64,000 nucleotides of DNA from Isoetes taiwanensis (taxonomy: Eukaryota > Streptophyta > Lycopodiopsida > Isoetales > Isoetaceae), in assembly GCA_021234155.1 (NCBI GenBank), contig JAJEKV010000033.1:2087454-2151453 (forward strand), read 5' to 3'. Positions 32,073 to 40,231 of the stretch are shown here, one piece after another (position 1 is the first letter of the stretch; every line of letters begins with the position of its first letter). Position numbers and translations under genes: made by a program. The notes beneath the pieces are model-generated. The model searched no databases. It saw only the letters and a program-made list of their open reading frames with translations, and was not told the origin of the DNA.

Positions 32073-34013
32073 TTGCCCCATCTTCCCTTTGATCCGGTGG
32101 CTCTTGACTCTTATTATGCGACTTTGCCCGTGTGTGGGCGTCTCTTTGATTCTTTACCTTTTTGGCAATCTATTTCTGCTCACCCTCTTGTGTTATCTTG
32201 GATCCGATTTGGTTATGCTCTTTCTTGGGCCCAGGGACCCCCTTCTCAACCATATTTTCGCCCCAATCTTTCTTCCTTGTCTTCCCATATTCCTTTCGCC
32301 CGTTCTGCCGTTCAAGACCTTTTACATTCGGGTGCTATTATACAAGTCTCCTCTTGCCCCTTTTTCTGCTCACCCCTGGGCGTTGTGCCCAAGGGTGACC
32401 ATAAGTTTCGCCTAATTCTTGACTTGCGCTATCTCAATTCCTTTTTATCCGTTCCTTCTTTTCGTTACGAGTCGCTTTCCGATGCTTTGGCTGTTCTTCA
32501 ACCCCAGGATTTTCTTTTTACTTTGGACCTAAAATCCGGTTACCACCATGTTCCCATCTGGCCTCCTCATTATACCTTTTTGGGATTTCAGTTTGATTCA
32601 CACTTTTTTGTTTTCACTATGCTTCCCTTTGGCCTGGCCTCTGCCCCTTTTGTCTTTACCAAATTGATGCGCCCTTTAGTCCGCCACTGGAGAGCGGCGG
32701 GCATTCGTTGCACTCCTTACATGGATGATTTCCTTTTTTGTACTCAGCAGGATCCTATTTCTCTTCAACATCGCATCATTTCTGATTTGCAAGCTGCTGG
32801 TTTTCTCATCGCCTGGCCAAAGTGCCGCCTGCGTTTGTCTCATCGTGCTATTTTTCTCGGTTTTCTCCTTGATGCCTCTGCCATGATTATCTGCCTATCT
32901 TCCAAGAAATTGGCCAAGTTTTTTCGCCTCTCTTCTTCGATCATTTCTGCTTCCCAGCTTACCTCACGCCACCTTGCCAAATTCCTGGGTTTTATCCAGT
33001 CTCTTCGCATTGTTTTCGGCTCCCTTGTCTCTGTTTTAACTTTTTGTTCTTATCGCCTTATTCAACCTTGGCACTGGGATGCCCCTATTTCTTTGTCTTC
33101 TTTAGCTCGCATGGAAATTGTTTTATGGGAATCCATAGCCTCATCTTTGAGCTTTCGCCCTATTTCTCCCTCCCGTCGTCCTTCTGCCGCCCTTGGTTTC
33201 GATGCCAGTTCTTTTGGCTGGGGAGGGTGGCTCGTGCTACCAGGGCAACACCGCATGGATTTTGTTGGCCTTTTTTCCGAGTCGGAGCTATCTCAGTCTT
33301 CCACTTGGCGTGAACTCTTCGCTTTTTATCAAGTTTTACGCTCCGCTTTGCCTTCTCTCCATGCTCGCCTGGTCACTGTTCGGGGGGATAACTTAAACGT
33401 TGCTACCATTCTGCAAAAGGGGGGTTCTTCTTCGCCAGATATTCATTTTCTTACCTTAGAAATATTCCTAATTTGTTTTCATTTTTCTATCTCTTTGGAG
33501 CCGGTGTGGATCCCACGTTCCCAAAATGAGTGGGCTGACTATCTTTCCCGTCTTCCTCAATCTGCTGAGTTTGCCCTAGCCCCGTGGTGTTTTCACTATA
33601 TTGATTCTTTATGGGGCCCGCATCATGTTGATCGTTTTGCCTCTCCCCTTAATCACAAGCTTCCTGTTTATAATACTCGGTTTCCATATCCGCATCGTAT
33701 TCCACCTGATGCTTTTACATATGACTGGCGCCTCTTTAATAACTTTTGTTTTCCTCCGCCTTCTTTAGTTCCTCGCGTTTTGCACCATGCGGCCCGGCGT
33801 GTCGGGGCTCGTATATTACATCGGTGGTTCTTCAGCGGCCGTCCGCACCACGGTGGCACATACTCTGGACGGGGATCGACATGGGCATCTTTTATTAAAG
33901 AATTTCTGTTTTTTGATGCATTTTCATTAGCTTTATTGCCCCATCTATCGGCAACTTTTGCCGGATGTCGGCGTCATGTAGCTCTTTATGTTTTTCGTTG
34001 TCAATTTGAATAA
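32073..34013 (+). CDS. DIRS-like reverse transcriptase/RNase H
   Basis: 646-aa open frame. RT motifs in order: LGVVPKGDHKFRLILDLRYL (about residues 102-121), DFLFTLDLKSGYHHVPI, MLPFGLASAPFVFTKL, and the catalytic TPYMDDFLFC (YMDD). RNase H follows with LGFDASSFGWGGW (first Asp), WRELFAFYQVL (Glu), VTVRGDNLNV and SQNEWADYLSR (last Asp). This RT type and the DSN-like RNase H match the DIRS order and not gypsy or LINE. The C-terminal part (FNNFCFPPPSLVPRVLHHAARRV) resembles the extension often called the DAM-methyltransferase-like domain of DIRS/PAT elements. Beyond it the expected PSAPWW word appears only in another frame (PSAPRWHIL), showing a frameshift near 33820. Confidence 0.87.
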   Translation: MPHLPFDPVALDSYYATLPVCGRLFDSLPFWQSISAHPLVLSWIRFGYALSWAQGPPSQPYFRPNLSSLSSHIPFARSAVQDLLHSGAIIQVSSCPFFCSPLGVVPKGDHKFRLILDLRYLNSFLSVPSFRYESLSDALAVLQPQDFLFTLDLKSGYHHVPIWPPHYTFLGFQFDSHFFVFTMLPFGLASAPFVFTKLMRPLVRHWRAAGIRCTPYMDDFLFCTQQDPISLQHRIISDLQAAGFLIAWPKCRLRLSHRAIFLGFLLDASAMIICLSSKKLAKFFRLSSSIISASQLTSRHLAKFLGFIQSLRIVFGSLVSVLTFCSYRLIQPWHWDAPISLSSLARMEIVLWESIASSLSFRPISPSRRPSAALGFDASSFGWGGWLVLPGQHRMDFVGLFSESELSQSSTWRELFAFYQVLRSALPSLHARLVTVRGDNLNVATILQKGGSSSPDIHFLTLEIFLICFHFSISLEPVWIPRSQNEWADYLSRLPQSAEFALAPWCFHYIDSLWGPHHVDRFASPLNHKLPVYNTRFPYPHRIPPDAFTYDWRLFNNFCFPPPSLVPRVLHHAARRVGARILHRWFFSGRPHHGGTYSGRGSTWASFIKEFLFFDAFSLALLPHLSATFAGCRRHVALYVFRCQFE

Positions 34014-34028
34014 AGTTAACATGCTTTT

Positions 34029-34999
34029 GTGTTGTTGTGGCAGCTGCCTCTCGCTTGCTCACCCCCCAGGAGGTTCCCTTGTTTTTTCGACTTTTTACCT
34101 TTAGTTTTTTCCTCCGTGCCCCGTCTACTCTTTAGAAACTTACTTCAGCGATGTTCCTTTTTGTTATTTAATTGCCGTTCCTATCTTTGTTCCTTCCCTC
34201 CCAGTCACCTTTTTTTATGTCGTTCGCGGCCTTTTTAAGCCTCGCTTTATCATCCTCGGATGTCTCCTTCCTCCATTTCTTGACCCGGCCATCTCCTTTT
34301 TCATCAAATCTTCAACCTTCCCTCTCCCCGCCACTTTACCTTTACCCTCTTTGGTAGCGTCGTCTACTTTTAAATTCGGGCTCGCCCCTCGTACCTTTCT
34401 TCCTCTTTTTGCCACAGCATATTCACTCGATTGTTCTTCGCCCGCACATCCGCGCTTCTTTTCCCTCTACGGCTCGCATGGCTATCTAAATTATACTATC
34501 CTTTGCCGCTTTTTTGCGCATCTCGGAGGCCCTTGCTCTCAATTGGCTTGATCTTTCTTTTTCCTTATCACATGTTGATGTTCTTATTCGTCACTCCAAG
34601 CGCGACCAACTTGCTTTCATGGTCATACCATTCCTTTAGCTTCGCGCCTTAGTTTACTGCCCGTCACTATCCTTGGCGCTGATTTCTACCGGTTCTTATC
34701 CTCTCCTCGATCCTCCCTCCGGTGGCCCTCTTTTTCGTTCCTCGCCTTCTTCTTTGCGTCCTTTATCTTATACCACTGCTCGGGGGTGGTGGCGGGAGTG
34801 TCTTCTGGCTATAGGCTTGAATCCATCCCAGTATGGTACTCATTATTTCGGCGGGGAGGAGCTTCAGGCTTGCGGCTCGGGGTGTTCCACATGAGGCTGC
34901 GGCGTGTTCCGCGATCGGCCGGCGCTCTTCTTCTTCTCACTCTCGTTATGTGCTTCGCGATTCGGCTCAACACTTGGAGGTGTCGCGGCGGCTGGGCTT
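34029..34999 (+). pseudogene. tyrosine recombinase of the DIRS-like element, frameshifted
   Basis: Tyrosine recombinases cut and rejoin DNA through a Tyr nucleophile with an Arg-His-Arg pocket. The pieces occur in the correct order but in different frames. An N-terminal part lies near 34050 (LLTPQEVPLFFRLF-like). Box I with the first catalytic Arg reads LRISEALALNW (34514-34546). Box II is at about 34838-34865, where His lies in one frame (GTH) and FRRGGAS one base out of register. The nucleophile region reads SHSRYVLRDSAQHLEV with Tyr at 34947-34949. At least three small indels separate these parts, so this copy cannot make a working enzyme. Confidence 0.8.
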
Positions 35000-35023
35000 A
35001 TAATGAAGGAAGTCCTTTGGTAG

Positions 35024-35063
35024 TCGGCCGGTTTTGTGTCTCTCGCGAGTCCTTTCCCAGAAT
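35024..35063 (+). repeat. B1 split direct repeat
   Basis: 40 bp ending GTCCTTTCCCAGAAT, repeated at 35926-35965 (B2) with one difference. It abuts A2 directly. Confidence 0.88.
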
Positions 35064-35105
35064 CCCATCGATCCGAGCCATCGGATCGTCATTCTGGGAA
35101 AGGAC
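35049..35105. promoter_or_regulatory. nested perfect dyad at the B1/A2 junction, candidate recombinase site
   Basis: Outer arms GTCCTTTCCCAGAAT (35049-35063) and ATTCTGGGAAAGGAC (35091-35105) are exact reverse complements. The 27-base spacer contains a second dyad, CGATCCGA-gcca-TCGGATCG. Inverted recombinase-binding arms around a spacer are the normal layout of tyrosine-recombinase crossover sites. Joining the element's outer ends (B2 to A1) in a circle would recreate the same sequence. Function is inferred. Confidence 0.65.
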
Positions 35106-35176
35106 GAGCGCCTATATTAGGCTATTGTCGTTTTCCGCCTGGTTATCGGCGTCTTCTCACAGCAGCCTGCTTCGTG
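35064..35176 (+). repeat. A2, internal copy of the left repeat
   Basis: Identical over 113 bp to A1 (30728-30840). Confidence 0.93.
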
Positions 35177-35925
35177 CTCGTAGCTTCCCCCCCTGTTGCG
35201 TAAGCGTATACCTCTTTATATATATTTTTATTTGTTCATGCACTTTTGTGTTCTCCACTTGTGAGTGTGGCTTTTCCATGTTGTCGTTTCACATTCTACT
35301 ATGTTATTCTCCACCTGTGGGTGATGCTAATTTTTCCACCTTGAGGGTGAGGCATATTTTGATATCGGATTTTCCACCCGCTGGGTGCTGTTTTTTCCCA
35401 CCCTAGGGGTGATGCTATCTTTTCCTGTTGTGTTCCTTTTCTACCTATTTTTCTTTCTCATCTCTTCGGTCCTTTGTTGGTGCAGTTTTTATGGCTATGC
35501 TTGTTTTGTGGTTCTAACCGTTACGGGTGCTTTTTGGGAGTTCTTTGGTCTTGCAGGTTTTCCTTACATTACACCAGTTCTTGGGGACCTGCCGCGTTTC
35601 TGTTCGTCCTCCTCTTCGCTACCTTCGGAGTTTTCACCATTGTCAGGGGTCGTGCTCTATGTTCGCCTTCGCTCTCGTCCGTTTTCTCTCTGTTCTCCAG
35701 GCAACACATTCGAGGTTGGTGGCGACCATTTCTCATTAGGGTTTTCCTCGAAAACCCGAAAGGGCGGGGTTTTTTATCCCGATGAGAAGTTGTCACCATT
35801 GCCCTCCTATATTGCCTTGGCATATTTTCTTATGGGGTAGTCTGATATTGTTCCTATGGTCGGCTACCCCTCTCTCTTCTAAACATTGTATGCTGCTGCT
35901 GTGATGAATGACAAGCCTATCTATC
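35177..35925. other. non-coding tail of the DIRS-like element with hairpin array
   Basis: Between A2 and B2. Open frames here are long only because the strand is T-rich; their products are hydrophobic and unrelated to any family. About 35258-35415 carries five successive short hairpins of the form CCACC-n-GGGTG, each followed by GATGCT or a variant. Confidence 0.6.
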
Positions 35926-35965
35926 TCGGCCAGTTTTGTGTCTCTCGCGAGTCCTTTCCCAGAAT
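35926..35965 (+). repeat. B2, right end of the DIRS-like element
   Basis: 40 bp matching B1 with one mismatch (CGGCCAG for CGGCCGG), ending ...CCCAGAAT at the chromovirus junction. Confidence 0.85.
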
Positions 35966-36699
35966 TCCCCAATTCTAACAATTTCTGTTGTACAGTTTAA
36001 ACGTTTGGCAATGAAAACTCATTTTGCGTATTTGGTGGTTTTGCGTCCTAAGTCTGGTGTATCCCCATTAAATGAGCGTCAAAATGTCTTTTTGCATTAT
36101 TATGATGATGCCTTTTCAAATGAAATTCCACAAGCTTTACCACCCCAACATATGGAGGACCATAGGATTGATCTTCTTCCTGGGAAAGAACCTCCTAATC
36201 AAGTTTCTTATCGGAGAATGCATGGCCAACAAGTTGAGATTAGGCGCCAACTTGATGAGTTACTTCAAGCTGGATTGATCCGCCATAGTTCTTCACCTTT
36301 TGGTGCTCCTGTCTTGTTGGTTAAGAAAAAAGATAATTCCTGGCGCATGTGTATAGATTATCGCGCTTTGAATAAGATAACCATAAAGAATCGGTTTCCT
36401 ATACCAAGGGCGGATGATTTGTTTGATCAACTCCAAGGTGCCACAATTTTAGCCGTCTTGATCTTAAGTCAGGGTATTGGCAACTTAAGGTTGTGTCTGA
36501 AGATGTTCATAAGACTGCGTTTCGGATAACCTTTGGACATTATGAGTTTTTGGTCATGCCATTTTGGACGTACAAATGCGCCAACTTCTTTTGCGAGGCT
36601 AATGGTGCGAATATTTGAAGATGTGCATGGCGCTTATGTTGTCGTTTTCTTTGATGACATATTGGATCATTACTTGCATTTGTGGAAGGTTTTCCGTCG
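35966..36699 (+). pseudogene. chromovirus reverse transcriptase, first part
   Basis: The host element resumes at about 35970 with [17 protein letters not shown]. The RT follows: [54 protein letters not shown] and [13 protein letters not shown], the standard Ty3/gypsy fingers and palm. A frameshift occurs near 36455 (the expected DLKSGY appears out of frame). The other frame continues with [12 protein letters not shown] and the catalytic VVFFDDIL (FFDD for the usual YLDD/FIDD) near 36640-36665. It is cut at 36699 by the LINE and continues after 43606 as LREESITLNLKK. Confidence 0.85.
36685..36699. repeat. 15-bp target site duplication of the LINE (left)
   Basis: GAAGGTTTTCCGTCG, repeated exactly at 43592-43606. 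Confidence 0.95.
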
Positions 36700-36781
36700 A
36701 TCAGAACGTGAGGTTGGCTATTGGCAAGTATGGCGCTAGCAGAAGCGCCATTTGTTAGGGTAAGGGAGAAAGCGAGTCCGA

Positions 36782-39254
36782 ATGGGGAACAGTGGTGAGG
36801 GTCCAACAGTGGGACCAATGCAGGGTACACAGGAGACAGGCCGTACGGCTAAAGGGGATAATGGGGCAGGGACAGATTTAGCAGCACTGGGTACAGGAAA
36901 TAGGGGGAATGAGGATCTAGGGTCTGTTATGGCAGAACTTTTTCGTGAGATGTCACATCCCATGCAAGCCCAATTAGTAGAAATGATCAAAATGTTGACA
37001 GGGAAAGGAATACAGAAAGAGGAAAAGCCTTTCTTTGTGTGTGGCGATTGGTTGATTCCTACCATGGCAGAGAGCTCGGCAAGAAGGACAAGATCACAAA
37101 CTCTCTCTCCAATCCAAATGCAAAGCCAACTGGTGCAGCCTATTCTGGACGAGGTCAATCGGGAGCAAAGGCGGCTGTTGCAGAAGCAGGAGGGTAGAAT
37201 CAAGCATGAATTTAAAGGTATTCCTTCTCTGAAACATGAATTCGTACCTAACAGATTGAAAGAACTGGAATCGAAGGCAGTAATCGGATGCATAAGGCAC
37301 GAGGGAGTAAAGCTTTGGGACATAAGAACGGAGTTAACCAAAATGGGTAAAAATATCAGTATCAGAAACATGTACTGGTTAGATTTTCCTTTCTTTGTAG
37401 TGGAATGTTGTGACTCTCAGACAGTTCAGATCCTGCTAAAGAAAGGAACCATATTTAAGGCCAATACGCAATTCTACTTTCAGAAGTGGAATGCTAAATT
37501 CGACCCGAATGATCTCAAGGAACTATTCCACCCGGCGTCATGCTCAGTGCAGGGTCTCAGCCCAATGTATTGGCATGAGGACATTTTCAAAAATCTTTTT
37601 GCCGGGGTAGGGGATTACATTGGCTGGGAGGCAATCCCGGAAAGAGCTCCCAGGATATGGGTTCAGTTAGACATTCTAAAGGAAATCCCTAAGGAGCTCA
37701 GCTATAAGGACTACTTTGATGGACAGAAAGTTCTAAAAATCCAATGGTCTGGTCTGCCCATTCCCTGTGGGATATGTGGATTGAGGCTACATGGGGGGGG
37801 GGTTTGCCAAGGTCAAAAAGTCAAGGTAGTTAATGAACTGGCTAAACCTGAACAGAAACAAACTGGGCTAACAACAGTCAAAGAGAACACCTGGACTCCA
37901 GCAAAAAAGAAAAAGAATGGGAGTGCTTACAAAAAAGCAAGAAAGCAAAGGGCTAAACAACTAAAAGAAGAAAGGGAGAAAGACAAAATGGAAGCAGCTA
38001 AACTTAAGAAAGTCTGGAAGAAGAAAAAAGATAATACAAAAATGGCAGAAAAGGTCAAGGTCTTGGTCAAGGCTGTGAACAGTAATGAAGTCAAAGGGAA
38101 GGACCTGGTTCAACCAGGCAGCTTTTGTATTACTCCTGCTCATCTACTCAGGAGCAATACCTTGATCATTGAAGAACCTACTCTACCTCCAATCAATACC
38201 TACCCTGAATCATCAGATTCAGAGGTCTCAGCTGGGGGGACTGTTCTATTTAAAGGGGACTGCTCAAGAGGAGAAAACATAAGTCCAAAAAATCTACAAT
38301 TCTCTCCTCCAAGGCAATCAGAGATTCAAAATGTGAGGGAAGAGAAGGAAATGCATGACATTCTATTGGAACTCATTGAGAAACAAGAGGAGATTGAGAG
38401 ACAAGAAGATATGGAGAGGGAGGTGGTGCCAAATACTCCCAATCCTGCCCCCCCCGAATGAATTTGAAAGGGAATATAAATTCTTCACTAAATCTCCTAT
38501 GGAATATGAAGGTAGCTTGGGAGGAAGCACTGACAAAGGAACCGAGGAGATCAAGTTCTCTTTGGAGGAAGATAATATGACTACTGATCCTATAAGTCCT
38601 ATAGGCCAGGAGGTAGTAAATAATAGCCAAGATAATGTGATGTCCTCCAATGGCCTGGTAATTGACAGTTGTGTCAATAGGCTAATAAGCCCATTGGAAA
38701 CAAGCATGGCTAAAGATGGTAAGGGAGTCAAGGAAGGGGATTTCTGTACACCAATGAACAAAATATTAACTTCCCCAGGTGGCCTGGAAATTGAGAGTAA
38801 TAGGCCAATAAGTCCACCTGGGCAGCCCCTGTTAGATGGCCTGGAAATTGAGTACAATAGGCCACTAAGTCCATCTAACAAAATCTTCACTGAAGTAAAG
38901 GAAATGGAGCAGACTAAAGACAAGGAAGGAGAGATTTTTTTCACACCAGGGAAAGGAGGGAAAGTGCCAGATGACCCGGGAATTGCAGAAAATAGATCAA
39001 GGAGCCCACCCGACCAGCTCCTGCTAGATGGCCTGGTAACTAATTCAGCTGTGAATAGTAGGCCAATAAGCCCATCTAGAAGGATATTGACTGAGATCAA
39101 TAGTGGACAGCAGAATATGACTGGGGAGGGGGAACAAGAGAAATTTTACACCCTACACACTAGGAAAAAAGGGGTCAAAGTGGTCCACTTCTCTGAAAAC
39201 AGTCCTGCCTTGAACTTGAGAAGTCAAGGCAGAAAGAAATTAGGTGCCCAATGA
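36782..39254 (+). pseudogene. LINE ORF1 (RNA-binding protein), one frameshift
   Basis: First frame 36782-38461 (559 aa), second frame 38355-39254. The C8 run near 38449-38456 is the likely place of the slip; joined, the protein would be about 820 aa. The middle (about residues 165-330) has the pattern of the DUF4283 domain of plant L1 ORF1 proteins (GVKLWDIRTELTKM, FFVVECCDSQTVQILL, PRIWVQLDILKEIPKEL). It is followed by a zinc knuckle CGICGLRLHGGGVC (CX2CX4HX4C), then a Lys-rich coiled stretch (about 380-450). The C-terminal part carries about five imperfect repeats built on NRPISP. The protein would coat LINE RNA. Its TGA overlaps the ORF2 start as ATGA. Confidence 0.85.
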
Positions 39255-40231
39255 GAATCACAACTTGGAATTTAAGAGGTATCAAAGGTCCTCTTAAAAG
39301 GAAGAGGGCCTTAATTGCTCTAAGAGAAATGAAGGCAGACATTGTCTTAGTACAGGAACATAGGCTGCCTGAATTTGAGGCTTCAAATTTGGGAAAGTGG
39401 ATCATACCCAATGGAGACTCTGTGTGGACCCCAGCAGATGGTACCAAGGGAGGCATATGTATGACCTGGAGAGGATTTACATGTGAAGAAAAATATAAAC
39501 ATGATAATGGCAGATGGACAGTGGCTATTTTGAAGAAGGGCAGTAATGTTATTGGTGTAATCAATGTATATGCCTCGACTGACTCAGCAGAGAGAGAAGA
39601 GCAATGGGAACAAATAGATGATTGGATCCGAGCTCACCAAACCAAAAATTGGCTACTGGTTGGAGATTACAACAACACACCAAACTGGAACCAGAAACTT
39701 GGCAAACAGTTAAACATGTCAAAAGGAGAAAGACTGGCTTGGGATAAGTTAATGAATAACTTTGTATACATTCCTCCATCCTCATCACATCAGTATTCTT
39801 GGAGCAATAAAAGGAAAGGGGAGCAGAGAACATACTGTTTGTTAGATAGATTTTGTCTTTGCAATTATGATCTGATTGACTGGGATAACCTTATTACTTC
39901 TTGTGATGTTGGAAATTCCATTTCAGACCATTATCCTCAATTCCTAGAGAATATGGCTGATCCACAGAAAGGGGGAATAAAGACTCCCTTCAAATTCAAC
40001 ACTGGGATGCTTCAAAATAAAAGGTTTTGTGATGAATTTACAGTGTTCTATAATCAGCTCCCCAAAGTTCCACTCACTCAGTCAATGAAATCCTTCATTC
40101 ACAAACTTAGGAGAGTTAAGGAATGGGTAAAGGATTGGGGAAAAAAGTGGAATAGGAAAAAGAAAGAAGAAAAACAGAAGATATATGAGGAAGAGGGAGA
40201 TAAGGAAACTGCTATTTCAAGACAAGAATAA
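39251..40231 (+). pseudogene. LINE ORF2, endonuclease part
   Basis: Starts MRITTWNLRGIKGPLKRK at the ATGA overlap with ORF1. This is the apurinic-type endonuclease that nicks the target DNA. Visible motifs are N in TTWNLRG, E in IVLVQEHRL, GDYNNTPNW (D and N), and the final SDHYPQF (SDH). The frame then runs into Lys/Glu-rich linker and ends at 40231, while the RT continues in another frame, already open from 40185. A single-base shift in the linker between about 40140 and 40231 therefore separates endonuclease from RT. Confidence 0.88.

Larger units (their letters stand above)
30728..35965 (+). mobile_element. DIRS/PAT-like tyrosine-recombinase retrotransposon
   Basis: About 5.2 kb inserted into the chromovirus protease/RT region. 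It lacks LTRs and has split direct repeats in the order A1 (30728-30840), coding body, B1 (35024-35063) joined to A2 (35064-35176), a non-coding tail, and B2 (35926-35965). Coding order: gag-like protein with zinc knuckle, reverse transcriptase/RNase H with a DIRS-type C-terminal extension, and a tyrosine recombinase. This repeat plan is known from PAT, Kangaroo and Ngaro type members of the DIRS order. In that order, circular DNA made by reverse transcription is integrated by the recombinase, usually without target duplication. No convincing target duplication is visible; only a shared TTCCC at the borders. Base composition (pyrimidine-rich plus strand) is unlike the flanking chromovirus. Confidence 0.88.

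Noticed and set aside
35385-35840. 151-codon open frame in the tail of the DIRS-like element
   Set aside because: Its length comes from T-rich sequence; the product is hydrophobic without domain pattern, and the region carries hairpins that better explain it.
38363-39100. 245-codon minus-strand frame
   Set aside because: It is antisense to the repeated C-terminal part of LINE ORF1 and has no independent motif.
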